From: Marinisporobacter balticus | GTDB taxonomy: Bacteria; Bacillota; Clostridia; Peptostreptococcales; Thermotaleaceae | Length of the DNA: 25,655 nt | Assembly (NCBI RefSeq): GCF_004345705.1 | Contig: NZ_SLWV01000038.1 | Location: 1 to 25,655 of the forward strand | Reading direction: 5' to 3' | Shown here: positions 14,194 to 23,421 of the stretch, in pieces | Layout of the letters: the number at the start of each line of letters is the position of its first letter | Numbering within the stretch: position 1 is the stretch's first letter | The notes under the pieces: generated by a model | What the model was told of the DNA's origin: nothing | Database searches by the model: none | The model's input: only the letters and a program-made list of their open reading frames with translations | Program-made: the position numbers and the translations under genes

Positions 14194-16434
14194 ATGCTAA
14201 AGATCATAAAATATTTAAAACCGTTTATTACTTTAATCATTGTAATCATAGGGCTTTTATTCGTTCAAGCTATATGTGACCTATCGCTTCCAGCGTATAT
14301 GTCTAATATTGTTAATGTGGGTATCCAGCAAGGAGGTATAGAAAACGCAGTTCCTAAAGTAATTCGTAAAAGCGAGTTTGATAAGATTAAGCTTTTTATG
14401 AGTGAAGATGAGAAGGAAAAGGCAGAGGATAATTATGTTCTTTTAGATGGGGCAAACCTTTCTAAAAGTGAGTTAGAAGATTACCTAAAGGATTATCCAG
14501 CGCTTAATAAGGAGCCACTGTATAAGCTCAATACAAAAGATGAAAATCAAATAGATGAACTAAATTGCATATTTGGGAAGCCTATATTAATTGTTGGGGG
14601 AATTGAAAAAGGAGAAGTATCCGTTTTCACACTGGATATGCCAGAAGAAATGCAAGGGAATCTTCCCGCTAGCATAGATGCATTTGTAATTATTTCACAG
14701 ATGCCAAAAGAACAAATTGAAATTATAAAAGAAAAGATCAGTGAGAAATTTAAGGATATGCCTAATAGCATGATTACTCAGTCAGCAGTTTTATATCTTC
14801 ATCAGGAGTATCAAAATATAGGAATAGATACAGATAAACTTCAATCAAATTATATTCTTAATGAAGGTTTTAAAATGCTGCTCTTAGCATTACTTAGCAT
14901 GGGAGCTACAGTTGTAGTTGCTCTACTTGCTGCAAGAGTCGCAGCAGGTCTTGGGAGAGATATTAGAGATAATTTATTTAGAAAGGTTACAACCTTTTCA
15001 AATACAGAATTTGATAAATTTTCAACTGCTTCTTTAATCACAAGAAGTACAAATGATATTCAGCAAGTGCAAACCCTTATGGTTATGTTACTTAGAATGG
15101 TATTCTATGCACCAATTCTAGGTATAGGTGGAGTCATCAAGGTGCTTAACACAGATACTTCTATGGGCTGGATTATAGCAGTTGCAGTTATGGCAATCCT
15201 AACATTAGTCATTATACTATTTTCAGTAGCTATTCCTAAGTTTAAGCGAGTACAAAAACTAATAGATAAGCTAAACCTAGTAATGCGTGAATCCTTAATA
15301 GGTATGCTAGTTATTCGTGCTTTTAACACGCAAAAGTATGAAGAAAAGAAGTTTGAAAAAGTAAATAAGGATTTAACAAAGACAAATTTATTTATAAGCC
15401 GTTTAATGACATTAATGATGCCAATGATGATGCTTATAATGAATAGTATAACATTGCTCATCGTATGGATAGGAGCACATCAAATTGATGCAGGTAATAT
15501 TCAGGTAGGTGACATGATGGCTTTTATACAATATACAATGCAAATTATTATGGCTTTCTTAATGATTTCAATGGTATCCATAATGTTACCTCGTGCTTCC
15601 GTATCAGCACAACGTATAGTTGAAGTTTTAGATATTGAAGTAAGTATTACGGATCCAAAAGAACCCATCCATTTTAGAAAAGACAAGAAGGGATATATAG
15701 AATTTAAGAATGTTTGCTTCAGATATCCAGGTGCAGGGGAGGATGTACTTTCAAACATTACCTTTACTGCTAAGCCTGGGCAAACCACAGCCTTCATTGG
15801 AAGTACAGGTAGTGGTAAAACAACCCTGATAAATCTGATTGCACGTTTCTATGATGTTACAAGTGGAAAAATATTAGTAGATGATACGGATATCAGAGAT
15901 GTATCTTTGCAGGAATTAAGAGAGAAGATTGGTTATGTACCACAAAAGGGAGTTTTATTCTCAGGGACCATAGGAAGCAATATTCAATACGGTAAGAAGG
16001 ATGTAACAGAAAAGGAGTTAGTAAAGGCAGCAGAGATCGCTCAAGCTATGGAATTTATTCATGCTAAAGCTGAAGGTTTTAATGCAGAGATATCTCAAGG
16101 CGGTACGAATATTTCTGGAGGTCAAAAACAAAGACTTTCTATTGCGCGTGCCCTTGCTAAGAAGTCTCAAATATTTATATTTGACGATAGTTTTTCAGCA
16201 CTTGACTTTAAGACAGATGTAGCATTACGTAAGGCGTTAAAGAGCGAAACTACAGGAAGTACTGTCTTGATTGTTGCACAAAGAATAAGTACAATAATAA
16301 ATGCGGATAAGATTATTGTTCTTGATGAAGGGAAGATAGTAGGAAATAGTACGCATAAGGATCTTATGGAAAACTGTGAAGTCTATAAGCAAATTGCTCT
16401 ATCACAACTTTCAAAGGAGGAGCTCTCATCATGA
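14194..16434 (+). CDS. ABC exporter half-transporter with degenerate ATP site
   Basis: A 746-residue fusion of membrane and ATPase domains. Helix 1 (about 10-35) is followed by an unusually long hydrophilic insert (about 45-220) that should lie outside the cell, then the remaining five helices. In the nucleotide-binding domain, Walker A is GSTGSGKTT (about 536), the signature is ISGGQKQR (about 639) and Walker B is IFIFDDSFSALD (about 660). The catalytic glutamate after the Walker B aspartate is replaced by aspartate. This matches the degenerate-site subunit of heterodimeric exporters such as TM287/288 and LmrCD. Shine-Dalgarno AAAAAGGAGAG lies 10 bases upstream. The gene overlaps the next by 4 bases (ATGA). 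Confidence 0.92.
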   Translation: MLKIIKYLKPFITLIIVIIGLLFVQAICDLSLPAYMSNIVNVGIQQGGIENAVPKVIRKSEFDKIKLFMSEDEKEKAEDNYVLLDGANLSKSELEDYLKDYPALNKEPLYKLNTKDENQIDELNCIFGKPILIVGGIEKGEVSVFTLDMPEEMQGNLPASIDAFVIISQMPKEQIEIIKEKISEKFKDMPNSMITQSAVLYLHQEYQNIGIDTDKLQSNYILNEGFKMLLLALLSMGATVVVALLAARVAAGLGRDIRDNLFRKVTTFSNTEFDKFSTASLITRSTNDIQQVQTLMVMLLRMVFYAPILGIGGVIKVLNTDTSMGWIIAVAVMAILTLVIILFSVAIPKFKRVQKLIDKLNLVMRESLIGMLVIRAFNTQKYEEKKFEKVNKDLTKTNLFISRLMTLMMPMMMLIMNSITLLIVWIGAHQIDAGNIQVGDMMAFIQYTMQIIMAFLMISMVSIMLPRASVSAQRIVEVLDIEVSITDPKEPIHFRKDKKGYIEFKNVCFRYPGAGEDVLSNITFTAKPGQTTAFIGSTGSGKTTLINLIARFYDVTSGKILVDDTDIRDVSLQELREKIGYVPQKGVLFSGTIGSNIQYGKKDVTEKELVKAAEIAQAMEFIHAKAEGFNAEISQGGTNISGGQKQRLSIARALAKKSQIFIFDDSFSALDFKTDVALRKALKSETTGSTVLIVAQRISTIINADKIIVLDEGKIVGNSTHKDLMENCEVYKQIALSQLSKEELSS

Positions 16435-18278
16435 GTGATAGAAAAATAGGAAATAAAAGACCAAGTGGCTTTGGCGGAGGTCATATGGATGGTATGGGAA
16501 AAGTTGAGAAAGCAAAAGACTTCAAGGGTACGATGAATAAATTAATAAAGTATTTAAAACCATATAGTCTATCCATCATTACTGTAATTATTGTTGCAAT
16601 AGGTAGTGCAGCTTTCTCTATAGTAGGTCCTAAGATTTTAGGTAAGGCTACAACAAAGATTTTTGAAGGTTTAGTAAGCAAGGTAATGGGATTAGAAGGT
16701 GCTTTTATTGACTTTGCCTATATAAGAAACATCATAATTTTACTTCTTGGATTATATATAATGAGTGCGCTATTTTCAATTATACAGGGTTATATCATAT
16801 CAGGTGTAGCACAGAAGGTATCTTATCATTTAAGAAAAGGAATTTCAGAAAAGATCAATCGTATGCCACTTAAATACTTTGATAAAAAGACGCACGGAGA
16901 AGTATTATCAAGGGTTACGAATGACGTTGATACGGTAAGTCAAACATTAAACCAAAGCATGTCACAGATCATCACATCTGTTGTTACAATCATTGGTGTA
17001 CTCATCATGATGTTATCAATAAGCTGGCAAATGACATTAGTGGCACTATTAATATTACCAGCATCCATGATCTTAATCATGACAGTAGTAAAGAAATCAC
17101 AAAAATACTTTAAGTCTCAACAAGAGTTTTTAGGTCATGTGAATGGTCATGTAGAAGAAATTTATGGTGGTCACAATATCATGAAGGCATTCAGTGGAGA
17201 AGCAGAAGCAATTGAAAAATTTGAAGAACTAAATAACACGCTTTATCATTCTGCATGGAAGTCTCAATTTCTATCTGGAATGATGATGCCTATTATGAAA
17301 TTTATCGGCAATATAGGTTATGTAGCTGTATCTATTTTAGGTGGATGGCTTGCAATAAAAAAGACTATTGAAGTTGGAGATATATTATCTTTTGTTCAAT
17401 ATATTAGAACTTTTACGCAACCAATAGCTCAAGTAGCTCAAATAGCTAATGTACTTCAGTCAACGGCAGCAGCTTCTGAAAGAGTTTTTGAATTCTTAGA
17501 AGAGGAAGAAGAGGTTTTAGAAGTACAAAATCCAGTTAAGCTTGAGTCTGTTAGGGGAGAAGTTACATTTCAGGATGTTCGATTTGGATATACAAAAGAC
17601 AAGATTATTATAAATGATTTTTCAGCTAACATTAAACCAGGTCAAAAGGTAGCCATTGTAGGACCAACAGGAGCGGGAAAAACAACGATCGTTAAGCTTT
17701 TAATGCGGTTTTATGATATAAACAGTGGCGCTATATTTATTGATGGACATGATATAAGCGGTTTTAAGAGAGAAGATTTACGAGGTTTATTTGGGATAGT
17801 GCTTCAAGATACTTGGCTGTTTAATGGTTCCATCATGGAAAATATCCGTTATGGTAGACTTAATGCAACGGATGAAGAAGTAATAAAAGCAGCGAAGTCA
17901 GCGCATGTAGAAAGCTTTGTAAAGGCGCTACCAAATGGATATAATATGGAGTTGAATGAAGAAGCGAGTAACGTATCTCAAGGACAAAAGCAACTATTAA
18001 CCATTGCCCGTGCAATTTTATCAGATCCTAAGATATTAATTCTTGATGAGGCAACAAGCTCTGTGGATACACGTACAGAGGTTTTAATCCAAAAGGCGAT
18101 GGAAAACCTAATGAAAGAAAGAACGAGCTTTATTATTGCGCACAGATTGTCAACCATTCGTGATGCAGATTTAATTCTTGTCATGAAGGATGGAGATATC
18201 GTAGAGCAAGGGAACCATGAAGAATTATTAAAGAGAAATGGTTTTTATGCTGCTCTTTATAAAAGCCAGTTTGAATGA
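16431..18278 (+). CDS. ABC exporter half-transporter with canonical catalytic site
   Basis: The 615-residue partner of the preceding subunit. A glycine-rich cytoplasmic N-terminus (PSGFGGGHMDGMG) precedes six transmembrane helices (about 40-340) and a nucleotide-binding domain. Walker A is GPTGAGKTT (about 411), and Walker B LILDEATSSVD (about 536) has the catalytic glutamate. The signature is VSQGQKQ instead of the canonical LSGGQ. In the heterodimer this weak signature pairs with the neighbour's Walker motifs to make the degenerate site, while its own Walker motifs pair with the neighbour's good ISGGQ. The start has AAAGGAGG at 16412-16420. Export of drugs, lipids or peptides is possible, and the substrate cannot be read from the sequence. 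Confidence 0.93.
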   Translation: MSDRKIGNKRPSGFGGGHMDGMGKVEKAKDFKGTMNKLIKYLKPYSLSIITVIIVAIGSAAFSIVGPKILGKATTKIFEGLVSKVMGLEGAFIDFAYIRNIIILLLGLYIMSALFSIIQGYIISGVAQKVSYHLRKGISEKINRMPLKYFDKKTHGEVLSRVTNDVDTVSQTLNQSMSQIITSVVTIIGVLIMMLSISWQMTLVALLILPASMILIMTVVKKSQKYFKSQQEFLGHVNGHVEEIYGGHNIMKAFSGEAEAIEKFEELNNTLYHSAWKSQFLSGMMMPIMKFIGNIGYVAVSILGGWLAIKKTIEVGDILSFVQYIRTFTQPIAQVAQIANVLQSTAAASERVFEFLEEEEEVLEVQNPVKLESVRGEVTFQDVRFGYTKDKIIINDFSANIKPGQKVAIVGPTGAGKTTIVKLLMRFYDINSGAIFIDGHDISGFKREDLRGLFGIVLQDTWLFNGSIMENIRYGRLNATDEEVIKAAKSAHVESFVKALPNGYNMELNEEASNVSQGQKQLLTIARAILSDPKILILDEATSSVDTRTEVLIQKAMENLMKERTSFIIAHRLSTIRDADLILVMKDGDIVEQGNHEELLKRNGFYAALYKSQFE

Positions 18279-18340
18279 AGGAAAATAATTATATATATAG
18301 AATATATAATATAATTCAAAAATGAAAGTGGGGGATTGAA

Positions 18341-20320
18341 TTGAAAAAAAATATGGCAGTGGTACTGATTATTGTTTTAATGGTAAGTGTTTTTTGTCCA
18401 ATAACAGCTGTTGCTGAGGAACGAGAAACGAGTATAACCATACTAGGAACAAGTGATGTGCATGGGAGAATATTTCCTTGGGATTATGCACTAGATGCAG
18501 AAGCTGTAGATACGGGTTATTTGAAAATTGAATCTGTTATTAAGCAAGTGAGAAAAGAAAATAAAAACGTTATTTTAGTAGACGCTGGAGATGTTATACA
18601 AGACAATTCTATTGAACTTTTTCAAAATGAAGAAAAAAATCCTATCATTGAAGTAATGAATATTTTAGGATATGATACATGGACTTTAGGAAATCATGAA
18701 TTTAATTTTGGATTAGAGGTTTTAGATAAAGCGGTTAAAACATCGAATGCTACAGTACTAGCTGGAAATATTTATAATGAAAATGGAGAAAGAGCTTACT
18801 CAGCATATAAAATAGTAGAAAAAGATGGGGTAAAAGTGGCCATTATTGGTATGATTACACCAAATATTCCTAGATGGGAAGCGTCTATGCCAGATCATTT
18901 TAAGGGATTGATCTTTAAAAATCCAGTAGATGAAACAAAAAAAGTAATGACAGAGCTTGAAGGGAAAGCAGATCTATTCGTGGGTGTATTCCATATGGGA
19001 TTAGATAATGAATATACGAGTTATGATGGTGCAAGATCTATTATTGAAGCCAATCCACAACTAGATGTTGCTATAGTTGGTCATGCGCATAGCGATATTT
19101 CAGGGGAAATGATAGGAAATACTTTAGTGGTAGAGCCAAAAGCTTATGGAAATAGAGTATCTAAAATTGATTTAAAACTAAGCAACAAAGAAGGTAAGTG
19201 GTATATTTCAGAAAAGAAAAGCGAAAACATAGATACAAAAAATTATGATGTAGACCCAGATTTAGTAGAAAAATGGAAACATATTCATGACGTATCAAGA
19301 GAAGATGCAAATACAATAATAGGAACAGTCACAAAAGATTTTATAGAAGAGGTATATATTTTACCAGGGATTCCAAAAGCACAGGTAGAAGATACTGCTT
19401 TGATAGATTTTATTAATGAAGTGCAAATGTATTATACAAAAGCGGATGTTTCTGCTGCAGCTGCGTTTAAAGAAGATATGAATCTTTTAAAGGGAGAGTT
19501 TAAGAAAAAAGATGTAGCCAATATTTATAAGTATGCCAATACATTGATCGGGGTAAAAGTTACAGCAAAACAATTAAAAGATTATATGGAATGGTCAGCA
19601 AAATACTTTAATACATATAAAGATGGAGATGTTACTATAAGCTTTAACAAAGATATTAGAGGTTATAATTATGATATGTTCTCAGGAATAGATTATGATA
19701 TTGATATTTCTAAGCCTGAGGGACAAAAAATTGTAAATCTTAAATTTAAAGGGAAACCTGTTACAGATGAGATGACTTTTACTCTTGCAGTAAATAATTA
19801 TCGTTTTGGAAATATGGTAAAAGATGGTTATTTCAAAGAAGAAGATAAAGTTTTTGATTCATCAGAAAAGTGGGCAGATGGAAGTATTCGTGCATTGATT
19901 GGTCAGTATGTACAAGAAAAGAAAGAAATTACCCCTAAATGTGATCAAAACTGGAAAATAATAGGTATTCATTTAAATCATCCATTAAAGAATGAAGTGT
20001 ATGATTTAGTAAAATCAGGGAAGATAAAAATTCCTATGTCAGAAGATGGAAGAACCCCAAATGTAGCATCTTTAAATATATATGAACTTCAAAAACAAGG
20101 TTTGATTTCATCAAAAACACAGAAAATAATTAAACATCAAATTGATCAAAATATAACTTCTATAAATGGAGAGAAAACTTATACTGTAAAACAAGGAGAT
20201 GTATTGTGGAGAATAGGGAAAAAATTCGATATAGATTGGAAAAAAATAGCACAAATAAATCAACTGAAAAATTCAGATTTGATCTATCCAAACCAAGTGA
20301 TTAAGATTCCAGCGTTATAA
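18341..20320 (+). CDS. Secreted 5'-nucleotidase-type metallophosphatase with LysM
   Basis: A 659-residue exported protein. Residues 1-25 are a signal peptide ending near AVAEE. The calcineurin-like phosphoesterase domain carries all expected metal-binding blocks: SDVHGR (38-43), DAGDVIQ (about 83), GNHEFNFG (about 118) and GHAHSD (about 248). The 5'-nucleotidase C-terminal domain follows (about 330-530), then a linker and a C-terminal LysM (about 613-657: YTVKQGDVLWRIGKKFDI) that should hold it in peptidoglycan. It would release nucleosides and phosphate from nucleotides or 2',3'-cyclic nucleotides outside the cell. TTG start at 18341, with GTGGGGGA about 6 bases before. It is monocistronic, with its own terminator, 62 bases behind the ABC operon. 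Confidence 0.9.
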   Translation: MKKNMAVVLIIVLMVSVFCPITAVAEERETSITILGTSDVHGRIFPWDYALDAEAVDTGYLKIESVIKQVRKENKNVILVDAGDVIQDNSIELFQNEEKNPIIEVMNILGYDTWTLGNHEFNFGLEVLDKAVKTSNATVLAGNIYNENGERAYSAYKIVEKDGVKVAIIGMITPNIPRWEASMPDHFKGLIFKNPVDETKKVMTELEGKADLFVGVFHMGLDNEYTSYDGARSIIEANPQLDVAIVGHAHSDISGEMIGNTLVVEPKAYGNRVSKIDLKLSNKEGKWYISEKKSENIDTKNYDVDPDLVEKWKHIHDVSREDANTIIGTVTKDFIEEVYILPGIPKAQVEDTALIDFINEVQMYYTKADVSAAAAFKEDMNLLKGEFKKKDVANIYKYANTLIGVKVTAKQLKDYMEWSAKYFNTYKDGDVTISFNKDIRGYNYDMFSGIDYDIDISKPEGQKIVNLKFKGKPVTDEMTFTLAVNNYRFGNMVKDGYFKEEDKVFDSSEKWADGSIRALIGQYVQEKKEITPKCDQNWKIIGIHLNHPLKNEVYDLVKSGKIKIPMSEDGRTPNVASLNIYELQKQGLISSKTQKIIKHQIDQNITSINGEKTYTVKQGDVLWRIGKKFDIDWKKIAQINQLKNSDLIYPNQVIKIPAL

Positions 20321-20337
20321 AAAGATGTACATATAAG

Positions 20338-20370
20338 CCCCTTATGGTTAATCCATAAGGGGTAATTTTA
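20338..20370 (+). terminator. Terminator of the metallophosphatase gene
   Basis: CCCCTTATGG (20338-20347) pairs perfectly with CCATAAGGGG (20353-20362) around TTAAT, followed by TAATTTTA. The stem is GC-rich for this genome. Confidence 0.85.
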
Positions 20371-20416
20371 TGTATAGTAGTAATTGTGGAATTATAAAAG
20401 TTTTTTTCAAATATAT

Positions 20417-20444
20417 GGAACCATCTACAAGCAAAATCCATCTA
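20417..20444 (+). promoter_or_regulatory. Possible ECF-type autoregulated promoter
   Basis: GGAACC (20417-20422), a 16 bp spacer and CATCTA (20439-20444) resemble ECF promoters (GGAAC at -35, CGTC-like at -10), placed about 40 bases before the sigma gene. This would give autoregulation. The -10 is not a perfect match. Confidence 0.45.
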
Positions 20445-20485
20445 ATAAGTGTAATACTTAGCTAAGTAAAAAGTAGGAGGATAAT

Positions 20486-21022
20486 ATGGAACTCACATCA
20501 TTTTTAGATTATAGAAAAAAGACAGTGGTGGATAAAGCAAAGAATGGAGATAAAGAAGCTTTTTTGTCGCTTATGGATGAAAATAGATTAAATATTTACC
20601 GAGTGGCTAGAGGAATTTTGAAAAATGAAGAAGATATAAAAGATGCTATTCAAAATACATTAATAAAAGCATTCGAAAATATTTATACCCTAAAAAAAGA
20701 TAAATATTTCAAAACTTGGCTGATAAGAATTTTAATCAATGAGTGCAATGAAACATTAAGGAAAAATAAAAGAAGTGTTGCCCTAGATGAAAATATTGGT
20801 GGTATTGATGAAAAATATCATGATCGTTATGAAAATATGGATTTAATCAACGCAATAAATTTATTAAGTGATGAATGCAGAGTGACCATTACATTATTCT
20901 ATTTTGATGATCTTTCAGTTAAGAACATATCTGAAATTTTAAAGGTTTCAGAAGGAACTGTTAAATCAAGACTGAATAGAGCAAGGGCAAAACTTAGAGA
21001 AATATTAGGGGAGGATGAATAA
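20486..21022 (+). CDS. ECF-type RNA polymerase sigma factor
   Basis: A 178-residue sigma-70 family protein. Region 2 is at about 28-95 (IYRVARGILKNEEDIKDAIQ, then NTLIKAFENIYTL and TWLIRILINECNETLRK). Region 4 is at about 118-172, with the helix-turn-helix SVKNISEILKVSEGTVKSRL. It lacks regions 1 and 3, as usual for ECF factors. Shine-Dalgarno TAGGAGGATA. The anti-sigma gene starts 2 bases after its stop, so the pair is an operon. In this group the sigma factor is held inactive at the membrane until an envelope signal releases it. Confidence 0.92.
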   Translation: MELTSFLDYRKKTVVDKAKNGDKEAFLSLMDENRLNIYRVARGILKNEEDIKDAIQNTLIKAFENIYTLKKDKYFKTWLIRILINECNETLRKNKRSVALDENIGGIDEKYHDRYENMDLINAINLLSDECRVTITLFYFDDLSVKNISEILKVSEGTVKSRLNRARAKLREILGEDE

Positions 21023-21024
21023 TC

Positions 21025-21927
21025 ATGAGAAATCAAGATGATTTATTTGATATGAGAATGAAAGAAAAATTCAAAAAGGAAGTAAGTAAAATTCCAGAAA
21101 ATATGAATGAAGAATTTAACAATACTTTAAGATATATGAGAAATCAGGAGGATGAAAATATGAAGAAGTTTAGTAGAAAGAAAAAATCAAAGATGATAGC
21201 TGCCTCTATAGTATGTCTATTATGTGCATCAACAGTAATTATGCAAACAACTTTTGCACAAGAGATCATAAATAAAATTATTAGAAGTTTATCTTTAAAT
21301 AATATAACTATATTTGAAAACAAAGATTATCAATGGGAAGATAAAGAAATACCAGAAGCAGCTAAAGGTAAAGTATTTGATAAAGATAGAAATGTAATAG
21401 AAAAAATTACATTAGCAAATAAAGATCAAATGTATAATGCCAATGGAGAACAAGTCTTTGGAGTAGATCCTGATGGAACCTTAATAACAGAAGCAGTTCA
21501 AAAGGAAAATATGGAAAGAAATGCGAAAGAAAATCCAATTGAGAATGTAATCGTTAAAGATGCTAATAAATTGGATGAGTATACTTGCTTTGATGTAAAG
21601 TTACCAACTTATTTACCAGAAGGCTTTGAATTTGTGAATGCTGAATTTTATAAGGATGATAATGGAAAGATTATTAATGAATTTTGTAATTTGAATTTTG
21701 AGAATAGTAATACAGGAGAAACAATATTTATGAATCAAACCTATATATGCGAAGAATCAGTCGGTGAAACTGCCTTTAACAATATCGAAAAAGCAAAGGT
21801 GAATGCTGAAGATGCTATTGTAGGAGATGAGGGAATTGTTTGGGAAGAAAATGGTGTAAGATATTTAATGTATACTTATAATCTTGGAAAAACTGAAAGT
21901 ATAAAAATTGCTGAATCCATTCAATAG
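21025..21927 (+). CDS. Membrane anti-sigma factor with DUF4367-like domain
   Basis: A 300-residue single-pass membrane protein. Residues 1-55 are hydrophilic and cytoplasmic, expected to bind the sigma factor. One transmembrane segment follows (about 56-78: MIAASIVCLLCASTVIMQTT) after a KKFSRKKKSK positive patch. The extracellular part ends in a DUF4367-type domain (about 190-300), with FDVKLPTYLPEGFEFVNAEF and the typical end GIVWEENGVRYLMYTYNLGK ... IAESIQ. The context, two bases behind the sigma gene, supports the assignment. The signal it reads is unknown. GGGGAGG within the sigma 3' end serves as its ribosome binding site. Confidence 0.85.
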   Translation: MRNQDDLFDMRMKEKFKKEVSKIPENMNEEFNNTLRYMRNQEDENMKKFSRKKKSKMIAASIVCLLCASTVIMQTTFAQEIINKIIRSLSLNNITIFENKDYQWEDKEIPEAAKGKVFDKDRNVIEKITLANKDQMYNANGEQVFGVDPDGTLITEAVQKENMERNAKENPIENVIVKDANKLDEYTCFDVKLPTYLPEGFEFVNAEFYKDDNGKIINEFCNLNFENSNTGETIFMNQTYICEESVGETAFNNIEKAKVNAEDAIVGDEGIVWEENGVRYLMYTYNLGKTESIKIAESIQ

Positions 21928-21961
21928 AAGTTTTAAGCAAATCGTAAAATGAATCAATCCA

Positions 21962-22004
21962 TTCAAAAGAGAGATTGTGTGAAAGATGCCATCTCTCTTT
22001 TGAA
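21962..22004 (+). terminator. Hairpin after the sigma/anti-sigma operon
   Basis: TTCAAAAGAGAGAT (21962-21975) and ATCTCTCTTTTGAA (21991-22004) form a perfect 14-bp stem with a 15-base loop. No T run follows the stem, so termination is probable but not certain. Confidence 0.6.
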
Positions 22005-22108
22005 ATTATGGAAAGGATAAATTTTCTATTTTTGTAGTTTAAAGCGTAATTTTGTTGTGTTAAAGTACGATAATAAATATATTTAATTAAAGACAGAGGA
22101 GAATTTTT

Positions 22109-23041
22109 ATGAGAACAAAATTAAATAAACAAAAAACGATGTCAATGATTATATCAATTGGACTATGGGGAATTTTTGTTGTTTACATTTTAGCATTGCT
22201 AAAAATTATATTGTTCAAATGTGGTTTTACTACAGAACTTCGAGAATTAAACCTTATGCCTTTTAGATTTATAAAAGATTTCTTTTCGCATAATACAGCT
22301 ATAGACGTTGCCTTGAAAAATGTTTTTGGTAATTTTGCACTGTTCATTCCTCTCGGAATATTAGTACCAGCATTGTTTAAAAACGTAAGATTCAAGAAGA
22401 CAATTTGGATATGCTTTAGAGTGAGTCTGTTCTTTGAAATAATTCAATATATTGTTGGGTTAGGTGCAAGTGATGTGGATGATTTGATGCTCAATACACT
22501 TGGTAGTATTATAGGGGCATGGCTCTACCTTACTTTTTTAAAAAAGATTGATAATAAAGCCACTGTAAAAATAGCTACATTCGGATTCTTGAGTGTATTT
22601 GGGATATGTGGTGTGTTATCTTTGTACTTATATCAACCGAACATACTGCCTGCACAAATAGAGTTTGTTAATCAGGAAGCATTGGAAGGTTTAGATCCTG
22701 AAAGTTATGATATACAAACTGTATGCATAGGTGAAGCGGAAGATACGCTGCTTACGGATATGGAAAGACAATTTTTTAGTCTAAATTATAATGAAGCTGG
22801 CAATAAGGATGGGCGATATTTGTTAGAGGAGAATAGGAAAGTGTTTGTAAAAAAAATCCAATATCAATATTCTCCTAATGGAAATATTCAAAAAACAACG
22901 GTTATATATGGTGAAATTACAAAAGAAGAGTTCAAAAAATTGCTTAAAGAAGAGGAGCAAATGGTGCTTTTATGGATGAGTGATAATAATAAATGCAATA
23001 CTGTTTTAGTGATACAATATGAGAAGCCAAAGGGACAGTAA
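22109..23041 (+). CDS. VanZ-like membrane protein with C-terminal extracellular region
   Basis: A 310-residue protein. The N-terminal VanZ-like domain has about four to five helices (residues 12-180), with the family landmarks LNLMPFRF (about 47), NVFGNFALFIPLG (about 70-82), EIIQYIVGLGASDVDDLMLN (about 110-130) and TLGSIIGAW. After the last helix (about 155-175) comes a hydrophilic stretch of about 125 residues, predicted outside, without a family I recognise. VanZ itself gives low-level teicoplanin resistance by an unknown route, and most homologues are uncharacterised. Shine-Dalgarno AGAGGAGA. It follows the envelope-stress-type sigma operon but has its own upstream hairpin boundary. Confidence 0.85.
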   Translation: MRTKLNKQKTMSMIISIGLWGIFVVYILALLKIILFKCGFTTELRELNLMPFRFIKDFFSHNTAIDVALKNVFGNFALFIPLGILVPALFKNVRFKKTIWICFRVSLFFEIIQYIVGLGASDVDDLMLNTLGSIIGAWLYLTFLKKIDNKATVKIATFGFLSVFGICGVLSLYLYQPNILPAQIEFVNQEALEGLDPESYDIQTVCIGEAEDTLLTDMERQFFSLNYNEAGNKDGRYLLEENRKVFVKKIQYQYSPNGNIQKTTVIYGEITKEEFKKLLKEEEQMVLLWMSDNNKCNTVLVIQYEKPKGQ

Positions 23042-23060
23042 CCCTGTCTCTTTGTTTCTT
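23029..23060 (+). terminator. Terminator overlapping the VanZ-like gene end
   Basis: AAAGGGACAG (23029-23038) pairs with CTGTCTCTTT (23044-23053), including one G-T pair, loop TAACC, followed by GTTTCTTTG. The stem overlaps the last codons and stop. Confidence 0.65.
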
Positions 23061-23116
23061 TGTGCGCGCCCTGCTTCAATAATACTCAATTTTCAATTCA
23101 ATGAAGGAGCGGTGAG

Positions 23117-23248
23117 ATGGAAGGAAATAATTTGGATGATGTTTTTACTATAGGTGGGGAGGATGAATTACGTTGTGCTATAGAGCTATATAAAAAAGTC
23201 ATATTAGATTTAATGGAGTTGATTGTAGGTATTGTGTGGAAGTTATAA
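23117..23248 (+). CDS. Possible 43-residue ORF, probably a truncated gene
   Basis: ATG 23117 follows GAAGGAGCGGTGAG. The product begins MEGNNLDDVFTIGGEDELRC and continues with a helical stretch AIELYKKVILDLMELIVGIV. No family recognised. It may be the first part of a larger gene whose remainder is lost. Confidence 0.35.
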   Translation: MEGNNLDDVFTIGGEDELRCAIELYKKVILDLMELIVGIVWKL

Positions 23249-23295
23249 AAAATATGGATGTATATTTGGAGAGGAAATAGCAAATTTATGTAGAA

Positions 23296-23421
23296 ATGGA
23301 CTTAGGGGATGTAAAAATAGAAGAAGTTAGATTAGAAAATGATAATGGAAGTTTATATAAATATAATAATGAATTGCTGATGTTGAGACTAAAAGGGGAT
23401 GTTGAGTATAAAAAACATTGA
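23296..23421 (+). CDS. Possible 41-residue ORF or gene remnant
   Basis: ATG 23296 opens MDLGDVKIEEVRLENDNGSL and ends in GDVEYKKH. There is no ribosome binding site ahead, and the frame continues upstream to TAG 23278-23280, so it may be the tail of an older gene. Not recognised. It overlaps the start of the next small ORF. Confidence 0.3.
   Translation: MDLGDVKIEEVRLENDNGSLYKYNNELLMLRLKGDVEYKKH

Noticed and set aside
15105..15461. Minus-strand open frame of 118 codons inside the ABC exporter gene
   Set aside because: A mirror of transmembrane-helix codons; the plus-strand gene has full family motifs.
23117..23248. Start of a second ECF sigma factor
   Set aside because: The helical stretch after the start is vaguely similar, but no region 2 or region 4 motif follows.
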